Shown here: one piece after another, positions 16,328 to 24,760 of the stretch
How the letters are laid out: every line of letters begins with the position of its first letter
Numbering within the stretch: position 1 is the first letter of the stretch
Assembly: GCA_905221605.1 (NCBI GenBank)
Contig: CAJNDS010002236.1
Location: forward strand, 62,001 to 126,000
DNA: 64,000 nt
Direction: 5' to 3'
From: Symbiodinium natans
Taxonomy: Eukaryota > Sar > Dinophyceae > Suessiales > Symbiodiniaceae
Position numbers and translations under genes: made by a program
The notes under the pieces: generated by a model
Seen by the model: only the letters and a program-made list of their open reading frames with translations
What the model was told of the DNA's origin: nothing
Databases searched by the model: none

Positions 16328-16576
16328 ATGACTGCAATGAAGAAGCCTGAGGATTTGACACTGGACGAAGTTAGGGAGCAAATGGCGCTGTATCAAAGGT
16401 TGTATTATAAGTTGAGAATGCAAGACCCTGACTATGCAACGGCATTAAGGGAAAGGAAAAGGTTAAGTAAGCAACGGATTAAGGAAGCCAAGGGAGGACA
16501 GGTTAAAATGCTTCCTAACCAAAAATATAGTATGGAGAATATGGCTGTTATTAAGGCGAATAAGGTTGAGGAATAG
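16328..16576 (+). CDS. Last viral gene at the right end: small charged helical protein
   Basis: From the ATG at 16328 the protein has 82 residues (113 from the ATG at 16235). It is charged and helical (TLDEVREQMALYQRLYYKLR, then RERKRLSKQRIKEAKGG) with no cysteines. It is the last ORF before host-like sequence begins and is divergent from the polymerase. Base composition matches the viral part. A hairpin with a TATAG/CTATA stem follows its stop. No family is recognised. A DNA-binding or transcriptional role is possible from charge and position but unsupported. Confidence 0.5.
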   Translation: MTAMKKPEDLTLDEVREQMALYQRLYYKLRMQDPDYATALRERKRLSKQRIKEAKGGQVKMLPNQKYSMENMAVIKANKVEE

Positions 16577-16580
16577 AAAT

Positions 16581-16610
16581 AATTTTTATAGTAATATTAC
16601 TATAAAATTT
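16581..16610. terminator. Palindrome after the last viral gene
   Basis: AATTTTTATAGTAAT and ATTACTATAAAATTT form an almost perfect 30-bp palindrome directly after the stop at 16576. It resembles the other AT hairpins of the viral part and probably ends the last transcript. Confidence 0.45.
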
Positions 16611-16622
16611 ATTTTTGGATGA

Positions 16623-16813
16623 GAGGGGAGTTTGAGCTCGGAAAAATATGGCTTATGAAGATTTTTGATGTTTTTTGTTGTTTTTCTGTTTTTTGTTGTT
16701 TTTGTATATGTTTTGCTATATGTTTTGAGGCAGGTTGGATTTTTTATAGGTTTTGGACACGAGGAGAGTTTGAGCTCGGAAAAAAATTGGTTATGAAGAG
16801 TTTTGATGTTTTT
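16623..16813. repeat. Two 53-bp direct repeats at the virus/host boundary
   Basis: A 53-bp unit at 16623-16675 recurs at 16761-16813 with about 87% identity by eye. Shared blocks are GAGTTTGAGCTCGGAAAAA and TTATGAAGA followed by TTTTGATGTTTTT. The space between is T/G-rich (TTTTTTGTTGTTTTTCTG). They lie after the last viral ORF and before the first telomere-like host sequence, so they may belong to the terminal repeat of the element. The opposite end is outside the window and cannot be compared. The ORF that reads through them (16619-16912) is low complexity and not credible. Confidence 0.5.
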
Positions 16814-16845
16814 GAGCCAAAAATGTTCTGTCTCTTCTTTCTCTT

Positions 16846-17300
16846 AGGGTTTCGTAGGGGAAAACCCTATTCAACCCTATTTGTTGAGGTTTTAGGGAAG
16901 AAACAATCCTAAACCAACCTAAACCCTAAAAGAAGTATTGAGCCTTCTGAGGCCGTCGCAATGCTTCTTTGGAAGGAAGCAGTCGGATTTCCCTTGTCGC
17001 GCTCCAGTTCTGAGATGGTTGTCCGCACCGCGAACGAAGAACCCCCAAACCCTGAACAAAAACCCTAAGCTAAACCCCAAAACCTGAACAAAAACCCTAA
17101 GCTAAACCCCAAAACCCTGAACAAAAACCCCAAGCTAAACCCTAAAACCCGAAACAAAAACCCCCCCAAAACCCGAAACAAAAACCCTAACTTAAACCCT
17201 AAACTAAACCCTAGAGGGCACAGCGCAAATCTGGAACTCGCAGTGGTCGCTGTCTTCTTGGCGTGTCATGCTAAACGTCACGCTCTTTTGTTGAGCTGAA
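16846..17300. repeat. Degenerate telomere-like sequence at the start of host DNA
   Basis: From about 16846 the composition changes: AGGGTTTCG, AACCCTATTCAACCCTA and CCTAAACCCTAAAAG appear. At 17050-17165 an imperfect unit of about 33 bp (CCCTGAACAAAAACCCTAAG plus CTAAACCCCAAAA) is repeated about three times. No gene is seen. This marks the change from viral to host sequence. Confidence 0.6.
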
Positions 17301-17411
17301 AGAGACCGGAGACGCATGCAAAAGAAAACTCAGCAGCGAGTGCCGCAACATGGCTCTGCTTGCAAAGAGCTGGCTGGTGAATTTGTCCGCCAGGTTGTAG
17401 AAGGGGGCAGC

Positions 17412-17699
17412 TCAAAGATCTTCTCTACTTGCCGTTGGCCTGGTGAAAAACTCCAACGCGATGTAGCAAATGAGGAGAAAGATCACCGCGTCGCGGAGCT
17501 TTATCTCCGCACGGTTGCTGCTTATCTCCGCATCTTTGCTGCTTCTCATGTCCTCGATCTCCGCATCTTTGCTCTCGATCTCCGCATCTTTGCTGCTTCT
17601 CATGTCCTCGTACTCCTCATAGTTCAGGCCGTGAGGGCAGTAAACCAGGCTGAAATGGCCGTCGTTGTGCAGGCGACTCCTGGATTGGATTTTGGACAT
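17412..17699 (-). CDS. Host coiled-coil protein fragment with a C-terminal membrane anchor
   Basis: From the ATG at 17699 the frame gives 95 residues. The middle is a repeated coiled coil (EDMRSSKDAEIESKDAEIED, then MRSSKDAEISSNRAEIKLR). Next comes one hydrophobic segment (AVIFLLICYIALEFF) and a short polar tail, as in tail-anchored proteins. The DNA is internally repeated because of the peptide repeats. It may be one exon of a longer minus-strand gene together with 17785-18505. No family is recognised. The plus-strand ORF over the same bases is a shadow. Confidence 0.4.
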   Translation of the reverse strand: MSKIQSRSRLHNDGHFSLVYCPHGLNYEEYEDMRSSKDAEIESKDAEIEDMRSSKDAEISSNRAEIKLRDAVIFLLICYIALEFFTRPTASREDL

Positions 17700-17784
17700 T
17701 GCCGACGAAAACAAACGCTGTCGATAGAGTTGAGGATCAAGGTCTTTTCTACCACACAGAAGGAAAACTAAACAGTTCCGAAGG

Positions 17785-18505
17785 TCAGCCTAGACTCAGA
17801 GTCGGGAACATCGCTATAGCACGGCTCCATTGACCAGCGCATTTGATGGGCTTTTTATTCACCACCAGTGCAGCAGCTGGATGAGCTTCTCCGCTGCTTT
17901 TCTCTGCCACCATGAGCAAACGTTCAAGCTGGTGGCACTTGATGTAAAACAGCGCTGCATTCACAGTTACCTCCACAATTGTGCCAGCCGGCACAGACCT
18001 TGGCTCATCTACAAGGTGCACAAGTCTGTTGAATTTTCACACAGCTTGCAGAAACAAGAATGCTAAACTGCTTCTCAAAAGAGTAAAGGGACTCTGGTCC
18101 GAGTAGAACCTCCGCTTTGCTCCCCAAAAGCTCCTTCACATTCATCTTTGCCTCAGTGATGATGTCTGCCTCAGCCGAATGCGGGCCTGCCACTGCCTTC
18201 TGTTCATCGGGCTTCATTCGTTCCCACAACTGTTGTGTGCTCTCCTTCGATATGGTCATGGCTTGTGTCCACAAGTCGTTCAACAAATGACACTGCCTCT
18301 CGCCCAGATCAGCAGTAAACCTTGCAGCGTCCTGCTTCTTGTGACATCCGGTGAGCCTCTGGCGTACGAACGCCTCATAATGGTTTCCAGCTCTTCGCCC
18401 TGGGACACTGCTTGCATCGGACCAAGTACCGTCCCTAGGAAGAATTTGAGGCAAGCCATGAGGGACGCGGCCGACATTGCTGTGCTGGGACATGTCTTTA
18501 ACCAA
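17785..18505 (-). CDS. Possible host gene fragment(s), minus strand, unknown
   Basis: Two overlapping open stretches read like protein. At 18505-18005: FTADLGERQCHLLNDLWTQA, MTISKESTQQLWERMKPDEQ and KMNVKELLGSKAEVLLGPES. At 18021-17785: PRSVPAGTIVEVTVNAALFY followed by QLERLLMVAEKSSGEAH. They are in different frames and probably separate exons of one gene. CCAAG followed by GTC at the second stretch would be an AG|G acceptor. No domain is recognised and exon limits are uncertain. Confidence 0.3.
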
Positions 18506-18749
18506 CTATCTTCACTTGTGCGACGCCGTGCCCCACATCATGTACCAATTGCACTTCAAATATTACATTGCTTTGATTAAGCAAAGTAGGGTCATGAACG
18601 TGAAATGTCAGATGTACATCGCAGCTTATGGCCGCAGCATGCCGCATGCCGCCATATCTGGAAAGTGGTAAGTATTTGGAAGAGGGGCTTCGCAACTTCG
18701 GTTTAGGGGTTGAGGTCTTCTGGTAAGGGTTTTTGGTGGAGTGGGTTTA

Positions 18750-18870
18750 GGATAAGTGTTAAGGTCTTTTGGGTTAGTGGGTATATGATATGTTGGTAAG
18801 AATGGTGTTAGGATAATTGTTAAGGTCTTTTGGGTTAGTGGGTATATGATATGTTGGTAAGAACGGTTAT
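18750..18870. repeat. 61-bp tandem duplication
   Basis: A 61-bp unit beginning GGATAAGTGTTAAGGTCTTT at 18750 is repeated from 18811 (GGATAATTGTTAAGGTCTTT) with few differences. The rest of 18506-19280 has no supported gene. A C10 run lies near 19111. Confidence 0.7.
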
Positions 18871-19281
18871 CGGTGATATGGTGGGACGGTAGTCCGCGAA
18901 CCTAGGCGTGTGTATGTCTAGCTGGTTCAGGGTTCAGGGGATTTAGGCAGAGACTCTCACTTTTTGTTTCACTGCAAGAGCTTCCTGACCAGCCTTGTGG
19001 ACTGCCCGCCATACAAAAACGAGAAAGGGAACCACAAAAGGCCGCATGGCCATGACCACGCCTGCGCCTCTGCCGGGGGATGCTCCGCCAACTTGGCCTT
19101 CGCCTCTGAAACCCCCCCCCCCCAAGAGGACGGCAGGTGAAGAAACGACTGAGCTCTTAGTCTTCCTACATGCCTCATGCTTCCCTCGTTTCAATTATGC
19201 TTGTCCCGTGCGGGTCATGCCGTTTTGTGCTACTGGCAGTTTCCCCGGCAACAATGCAGTGTCTACCCTTTCAGTTTCAGG

Positions 19282-19327
19282 AAACCCTAAACCCTAAACC
19301 CTAAACCCTAAACCCTAAACCCTAAAC
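19282..19327. repeat. Short telomere-like array (CCCTAAA)
   Basis: About six perfect CCCTAAA units on the plus strand within non-repetitive sequence. This is an interstitial copy, not a chromosome end. Confidence 0.85.
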
Positions 19328-19594
19328 AATCTCAAACTTCTTGACTCCGGCCTTCCGGGCGGCCTGCCGAGCCTCAGCCTGCGAGAATGGCACACCCTCC
19401 ATTCAACTTGCAATGGCCCCCTCTTTTTTTTGGGGCGGCTTTTCGATTGAATCGAGGGCTGCGGAAGCATGTAGGCACATCACGCAGAAGGTATTCGGTA
19501 CTGGTGAAGGATTCTGCAATCTATCTGTTCTCGACATCCCTTCAACGATCCTAGCGTTGGTCTTCCTACACCCCCACACCGTCTGCACCACGCC

Positions 19595-19708
19595 ATGAAA
19601 ATGGGCACCTCTTGTGCTCGCACAGAGGCTTCAGACTTCATCAGGCGCTTCGACCATGAACTGCTCGGCTTACTGCAAGGCTTCTATGTCAACACCATCG
19701 CAGTGCTT
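19595..19708 (+). CDS. Host exon ending at a GTAAGT donor
   Basis: The plus-strand frame gives EASDFIRRFDHELLGLLQGF and YVNTIAVL, then the strong donor GTAAGT at 19709. The 5' limit is uncertain; an ATG lies at 19595 and the frame before it is weak. It joins in phase 0 to 19753 across a candidate intron of only 44 nt whose acceptor is ACAG followed by G. Protein family not recognised. Confidence 0.4.
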
Positions 19709-19752
19709 GTAAGTATTCTTATACCTGTATTCTACACCTCTCATACTGACAG

Positions 19753-19860
19753 GGCAGCTACCTATGGGAGCTGGCCTCTCCGCATTGGGGTCCTGAAGGA
19801 GGCTCTGGCGGAGGAGGAGCCTGCGGATCGCTGGAACATGCAGCTCAGGGCTTGGGGTTT
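19753..19860 (+). CDS. Host exon after a 44-nt intron
   Basis: After CTGACAG the frame GSYLWELASPHWGPEGGSGG continues open to a stop in telomere-like sequence near 19892. It is in phase with the exon ending at 19708. The 3' limit is not defined. The Gly-rich stretch could also be a chance reading, so this is a tentative model supported mainly by the donor/acceptor pair. Confidence 0.3.
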
Positions 19861-20008
19861 CAAGGGGCGACATGGCAAGCCCAAATCAAACCCTAATGAC
19901 CTAGTACCTCAAAGCCCTATACTCCCCTGAGAACCATCACAAAGATGTGCTGTGATGCTCCCTTAGGTTTTACATACAAAAGAACAAACACATAATTCTA
20001 GTTTAATT

Positions 20009-20097
20009 CTCTAAACCCTAAACCCTAAACCCTAAACCCTAAACCCTAAACCCTAAATCCTGAACCCTAAACCCTAAACCCTAAACCCTAACCCTCG
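20009..20097. repeat. Telomere-like array (CCCTAAA)
   Basis: About 12 units of CCCTAAA with two variants (AATCCTGAACCCTAA). It is followed by GC-rich unique sequence and then a TA/CATA microsatellite at 20254-20396 with a C10 run at 20401. Confidence 0.85.
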
Positions 20098-20540
20098 CGC
20101 CTGCTGCCGACTCCGGGCTCCTCGTATCGGCATCGGCGGAGTCGGCGGCGAGCCCTGGTACCGTAAAGCTGCCCCCCTCCCCCCTCTCCCCCCAGGCTTC
20201 TGAGACTTTTGGGAAGATTTGGGGGGATCTGTGGGATTCTTTTGTTTATATAATATGTACATATATATATGTATGTCTATATATATATATATATACATAT
20301 TTTATTCGATGATACTATATGTGTATATATAAAAACATACACACATACATACATACATATATATATATATAAGCATATATATATATATATGTATATGGTA
20401 CCCCCCCCCCAGTGACCTACCCTTTTTCGCCTTGTCTCAAGTCACCCAGCTGCACTGCAAGCAAACTCGGTGTGCAATATAGCGTATTTCCTAGGGCGTA
20501 GACGAAAATACCATTGCGGCAGGGATGGGCGACCGCGTCG

Positions 20541-20812
20541 GAGTACGCACGAGTACGCCCGAGTACGCACGAGTACGCCCGAGTACGCACGAGTACGCCC
20601 GAGTACGCACGAGTACGCCCGAGTATGCACGAGTACGCCCGAGTACGCACGAGTACGCCCGAGTACGCCCGAGTACGCCCGAGTACGCACGAGTACGCAC
20701 GAGTACGCCCGAGTACGCACGAGTACGCCCGAGTACGCACGAGTACGCACGAGTACGCCCGAGTACGCACGAGTACGCACGAGTACGCACGAGTACGACG
20801 TACGCACGAGTT
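20541..20812. repeat. 10-bp minisatellite GAGTACGCAC/GAGTACGCCC
   Basis: About 27 copies of a 10-bp unit alternating between GAGTACGCAC and GAGTACGCCC. Because 10 is not a multiple of 3, all frames on both strands stay open with EYARVRTST or TRAYSCVLG peptides. Those ORFs are artefacts of the repeat. Confidence 0.9.
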
Positions 20813-21240
20813 TGTTTCAAAGCATGTGCATACATTGTTGGAAATCCATCATGCGAAAGTCGTGTTTGCAAAATGGGGGAGGGGGGGGGGCTCCCCAACC
20901 CCCGCTTTATTTTTAGCCGCGCAAGCTTGCTTCAACGCATATGCATACATTTTCGGCAACCCATCATGCGAGCATCGTGTTTGCAAATGGGGGGGCTCCC
21001 CCCCCCCCCAACCCCCCCGTTTTTTTTTGAGCCAAGCAAGCTTGCTTCAAAGCATATGCCATATGCATACATTAAAATGTTGCAAATCCATCATGCCAGA
21101 ATCGTGTTTGCAAATTTGGGGGCCTCGCCCCCCCCCCCCCACCCAACCTCCCCGCTTTATTCATACATTTTGAAAACCCATCATGCGAGAATCGTGTTTT
21201 GCAAATGGGGGGGGGGGGGCTGCGCTCCCTCCCCCTATGT
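20813..21240. repeat. About 100-bp tandem repeat, four diverged copies
   Basis: Each unit has AGCATATGCATACATT, CCATCATGCGAGAATCGTG, TTTGCAAATGGGGG, a C-rich run and a CAAGCTTGCTTCAA segment in the same order. Copies begin near 20815, 20930, 21045 and 21160. G- and C-homopolymers of 8-13 bases occur in each unit. No gene is supported. Confidence 0.7.
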
Positions 21241-21700
21241 GTCCTTCGATTTTAAACCTCTTTTCCTTTTGTTTGGAAAACTCTTTCTGTTTCTGTTGGT
21301 AGTACAACCTCTAGTTTCTTGTGTATTGCATAGGCAAACCCTCTTTCCCCGCCTTCTATGGATAACCTCTATCTCCTTTCACTTTTAACATGGTAAAATC
21401 CTACCTTTCACGGACAAAACCCTAAGTTTCCTTGGTATTTGAATAGGAATACCCGCATTCCCTTTGTATGTTAAGAATAGAACCTGTATTTCCTTTGTAC
21501 TCTATGCGGAGAAAACCTCTATTTCTTTAGATTTCAAGAGGAAAACCTCCATTCTCTTCGGATTTTGATGGGAAAACCGCTATTTTCTCTGGATGTTAAT
21601 AGGAAAACCTCTTCTCTTTGGATTTTAATAGGAAAACCTCTATTTTCTTTGGATTTGAACAGGAAAACCTCTATTTTCTTTGGATTTCCTCTATCTTGCA
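21241..21700. repeat. Diverged about 30-bp tandem repeat (GGAAAACCTCTATTTTCTTT)
   Basis: From about 21480 the unit AGGAAAACCTCTATTTTCTT plus TGGATTTTAAT repeats at least seven times with decreasing divergence toward 21690. Older copies are visible from 21245. The following 21700-22080 is unique sequence with an A-rich run at 21719-21740 and no gene seen. Confidence 0.7.
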
Positions 21701-22080
21701 ATAGGGAGGCCCCCCCCCAAAAAAAATAAAATAAAAAAATAAAAAATAAGGTTGAAAGGCAAAAAACAATTAAAATAATTCCTCGACCATAGGTTTACAG
21801 CAATGTAGACTTAGCAAGAACCCTGGATACCTTCACGCACGAGTTTTGACCATCTGCAGACTCCCAGCGACCTTTGCCACGAAAAGGATGGCCATAGCTT
21901 CTTGTGCGGAACCCAAGTTTGAAGCACACAGGTTTTTCCTTTATTGGCCTCAAGGGGTTTTGGAAGAACCCAAGTTTAAAACATACAGGTTTTTCCCCTT
22001 TTATCCTTAAAAGGCTTAGGCATTGCCTGGGTAGGCCCTTACAGGGGGTTAAAATGAAGACAGGGCGGGGGGGGGGCACC

Positions 22081-22447
22081 CAGCGCATACTTGGCGCATA
22101 CCCGGGCACCCGGCGCATACCCAGCGCATACCCGGGCACCCGGCGCATGCCCGGGCACCCGGCGCATACCCGGCGCATACCCGGCGCATACCCGGCGCAT
22201 ACCCGGGCACCCGGCGCATACCCAGCGCATACCCGGGCATACCCGGCGCATACCCGGGCACCCGGCGCATACCCGGCGCATACCCGGGCACCCGGCGCAT
22301 ACCCAGCGCATACCCGGGCATACCCGGCGCATACCCGGCGCATACCCGGCATACGCATACCCGGCGCATACCCGGCGCATACCCGGGCACCCGGCGCATA
22401 CCCGGCGCATACCCGGCGCATACCCGGGCACCCGGCGCATACCCGGA
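22081..22447. repeat. GCATACCCGG minisatellite
   Basis: Higher-order minisatellite built from GCATACCCGGC (9-10 bp) and GCATACCCGGGCACCCGGC (19-20 bp) units, about 25 in total. It reads through as [11 protein letters not shown] or [10 protein letters not shown] in several frames; these ORFs are artefacts. Confidence 0.9.
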
Positions 22448-22519
22448 CGGGCACCACCTACAATATTCGGGGTCGCTGTTTCCGTCCACTCTGGAAAATA
22501 CAACTAAAATCGCATACAC

Positions 22520-22805
22520 GGGACAGTAGAAAAACCAAAAAAACCAAAAAACCAAAACCAAAAAAACCAAAAAAACCAAAACCAAAAAAACCAAAACCAA
22601 AAAAACCAAAGAAACCAAAACCAAAAAAACCAAAAATACCAAAAAAACCAATTTCCCGGGACTCTCAGGAAATCCCTATGAGGCTTCTCCAAGAGTCCCG
22701 GAAAATTGGTTTTTTTGGTATTTTTGGTTTTTTTGTTTTTTTTTTTTGGTTTTTTTTGGTTTTGGTATTTTTGGTTTTTTGGTTTTGGTATTTTGGCTTT
22801 TTGGT
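22520..22805. repeat. Large fold-back (inverted repeat) of CCAAAA tracts
   Basis: The left arm (about 22520-22670) is CCAAAAA-rich and ends CCAATTTCCCGGGACTCTCA. The right arm (about 22690-22805) begins AAGAGTCCCGGAAAATTGG and continues with TTTTTGG tracts. A short centre AAATCCCTATGAGGCTT lies between. The arms are complementary over more than 100 bp, allowing small register shifts in the tracts. Confidence 0.8.
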
Positions 22806-22834
22806 TCGCCTTCACGGTCACGAGGCAACAACTA

Positions 22835-23535
22835 CGCATTTTTAAGTGTGCTTATGCTAATTGTGCTTTTCAGAAATAGTATACAAGTGGTCTTTCTAGT
22901 GCTTCAGAACTATTTGTTTCGTTACTATGTAAGTAGAGCCGCTAGTGTTTAGTGCATCTTTTGATTGTACTCAAGTGTAGTAGACCTTATTCAGCCATTA
23001 CTTGGTGCTCTGGTAGCTCAATTCGCATGGATAATATTTGCCTGGTAAATGCGATTAATTATCTAGAAGCAGCATTTGCAATACTTGTCTTGAGAAAAAG
23101 CATTTATTGCTTAGAATGTTTGCTTAAAAAGTGACGCCTACTCGTCCAGGAATACCCCAAAACCCTATAATCCAAACTTTACCAGAGATTCTCCTGAAAA
23201 GCTTGCGCTTTTGGATGTCTTTATGTTTTTGTGAATTTGCTTGTGTATGGCCTTCACTAAGTACTTTTCTAGGATTCTTGTGCATTTTTTAAGCCTGATT
23301 GTGCAAGTTGCGTTTTTCAAGCATAGTATATATGTGGTCTTTATTGAATACTTCAGACATCTTTGTTTCATCGTTATGTAAGTAGAACCGCTTCTATTTC
23401 CATTATTGTGCATTGTTAAGCTTGCTCATGCAAATTGTGCTTTTCAGACATAGTATATAAGTGGTCTTTAGTGAATACTTCAGCAATCTTTGTCTCATTG
23501 TAGGTAGAACCGTTTCCATTTCCGCAAGTGTTTAT
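22835..23535. repeat. AT-rich tandem repeat, about 115-130-bp core, three copies
   Basis: The core TAAGTGTGCTTATGCTAATT, GTGCTTTTCAGAAATAGTAT, then AAGTGGTCTTT, CTTCAGAACTATTTGTTTC and GTAAGTAGAGCCG occurs near 22843, 23287 and 23408 with substitutions. No ORF is supported. Confidence 0.65.
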
Positions 23536-23539
23536 GTCG

Positions 23540-24320
23540 TATTTGGTTGAGTATGGTCCTTTAAATAGTATTCACTTGAGTCCAATTGGGCTATTTGCTT
23601 AAGAATTCCTCTAGTAGTTAAATTCGCATAGAATGAATACTTCAAAAAACTTGTTTCATGAATATGTAAACATAAGGTGTTTCATTTGACTTTGCAGATA
23701 GTACTTCGATAATACTTTGCCTGGTACAAACACAACTGTTTCAATGCATTAGTTGCTCAACAAAGCACTATTTGCCCTTTAAACCACACTTTGCCATATT
23801 TTGGTTGAATATGGTGCTTCTTTCGCATTTTGGTTGAGTATGGTCCTTTAAATGGTATTCACTTGAGTCAGATTGGGCTATTTGCTCAATGATTACTCTA
23901 GTAGCTAAATTCGCATAAAATGAGTATTTCAAAAATAAAAACGATTCATGAATATGTAAACATAAGGTTTTTTCAGTGGACTTTTCAGAGAGCAGATTTT
24001 GCCTAGTACAGACACAATTGTATAAATACAGTATTTGCACTTTAAACGCACACTTTGCCATTTTTTGGTTGAGAATGGTGCTTATTTCGTATCTTGGTTG
24101 AGTATGCTCCTTTAAATAGTATTCACTTGAGTCAAATTGGGCTCTTTGCTGAAGAATTACTCAAGTAGCTAAATTCGCATAGAACCAAGAAAAATGTTTC
24201 ACTATTTGATTAATACTTTGCCTCGTACAAACACAATTGTATAAATAAATTAGTTGCTCAACAAAACATAAATTGCCCTTGAAAGGCACAATTTGCATAG
24301 AAAAACGCTGATCTAAACAT
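23540..24320. repeat. AT-rich tandem repeat, 270-285-bp unit, three copies
   Basis: Units starting TTGGTTGAGTATGGTCCTTT lie near 23547, 23832 and 24102, spacing 285 and 270 bp. Each contains TATTCACTTGAGTC, AATTGGGCTATTTGCT, TAAATTCGCATA and ACTTTGCC blocks in the same order. The region is much more AT-rich than its surroundings. Confidence 0.75.
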
Positions 24321-24471
24321 CTAAAAACAGCATTGTCCGCTTCAGATTCAAAATGTAGATTCTTCCAATGCTGGCTTATCGGGGTCTGTGAGGTGGGTGT
24401 CCCAGTAACTGTCCTTCATTACCCGGTGATTAACTACGCGACTTTTGGGCCTTCTTTGTTATTTTTTGTTA

Positions 24472-24760
24472 AAAAGGCCTAAAAAGGCCTAAAAAGGGTA
24501 GGTCGCTGGGGGGGGGGGGTAGCATATATATATATATATATATGTATATGTACATATGTACTCTTCTTTTTTTTTTGGGGGGGGGGGGGAGGAGGTTGTG
24601 TGTGTGTGTGTGTGTGTGTATGTGTGTATGTGTGTGTGCGTGTGTGCGTGTGTGTGTGTGTGCGCGCGCGCGCGTGCGTTTCTTTTTGTTTTTGGGCGCT
24701 GTGCTTTGGGCGTGCCTTTTTTCCCTGTTTCTCTTTTTTTTTTGGGGGGGGGAGAGGGTG
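24472..24760. repeat. Simple-sequence cluster (AAAAAGGCCT, TA, TG, GC, G runs)
   Basis: AAAAAGGCCT appears three times at 24472-24498. It is followed by G11, a TA tract, T/G runs, a TG tract at 24597-24660 and GCGCGC. No gene. Confidence 0.8.

Noticed and set aside
1-16840. Bacteriophage contamination suggested by the S74 domain
   Set aside because: Capsid, ATPase and integrase proteins are of the eukaryotic PLV/virophage kind, gaps lack Shine-Dalgarno sequences, and host DNA follows directly.
16619-16912. 97-codon ORF across the boundary repeats
   Set aside because: It is a Phe/Cys-rich translation of T-rich direct repeats, with no homology pattern and an odd composition.
20541-22447. CRISPR array or coding repeats from the regular 10-20-bp units
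   Set aside because: There are no unique spacers between repeats. These are plain minisatellites in a eukaryotic genome.
22981-23070. tRNA-like string GGTGCTCTGGTAGCTCAATTCG
   Set aside because: No cloverleaf can be drawn around it, and it is part of the AT-rich tandem repeat text seen again near 23610 and 23890.
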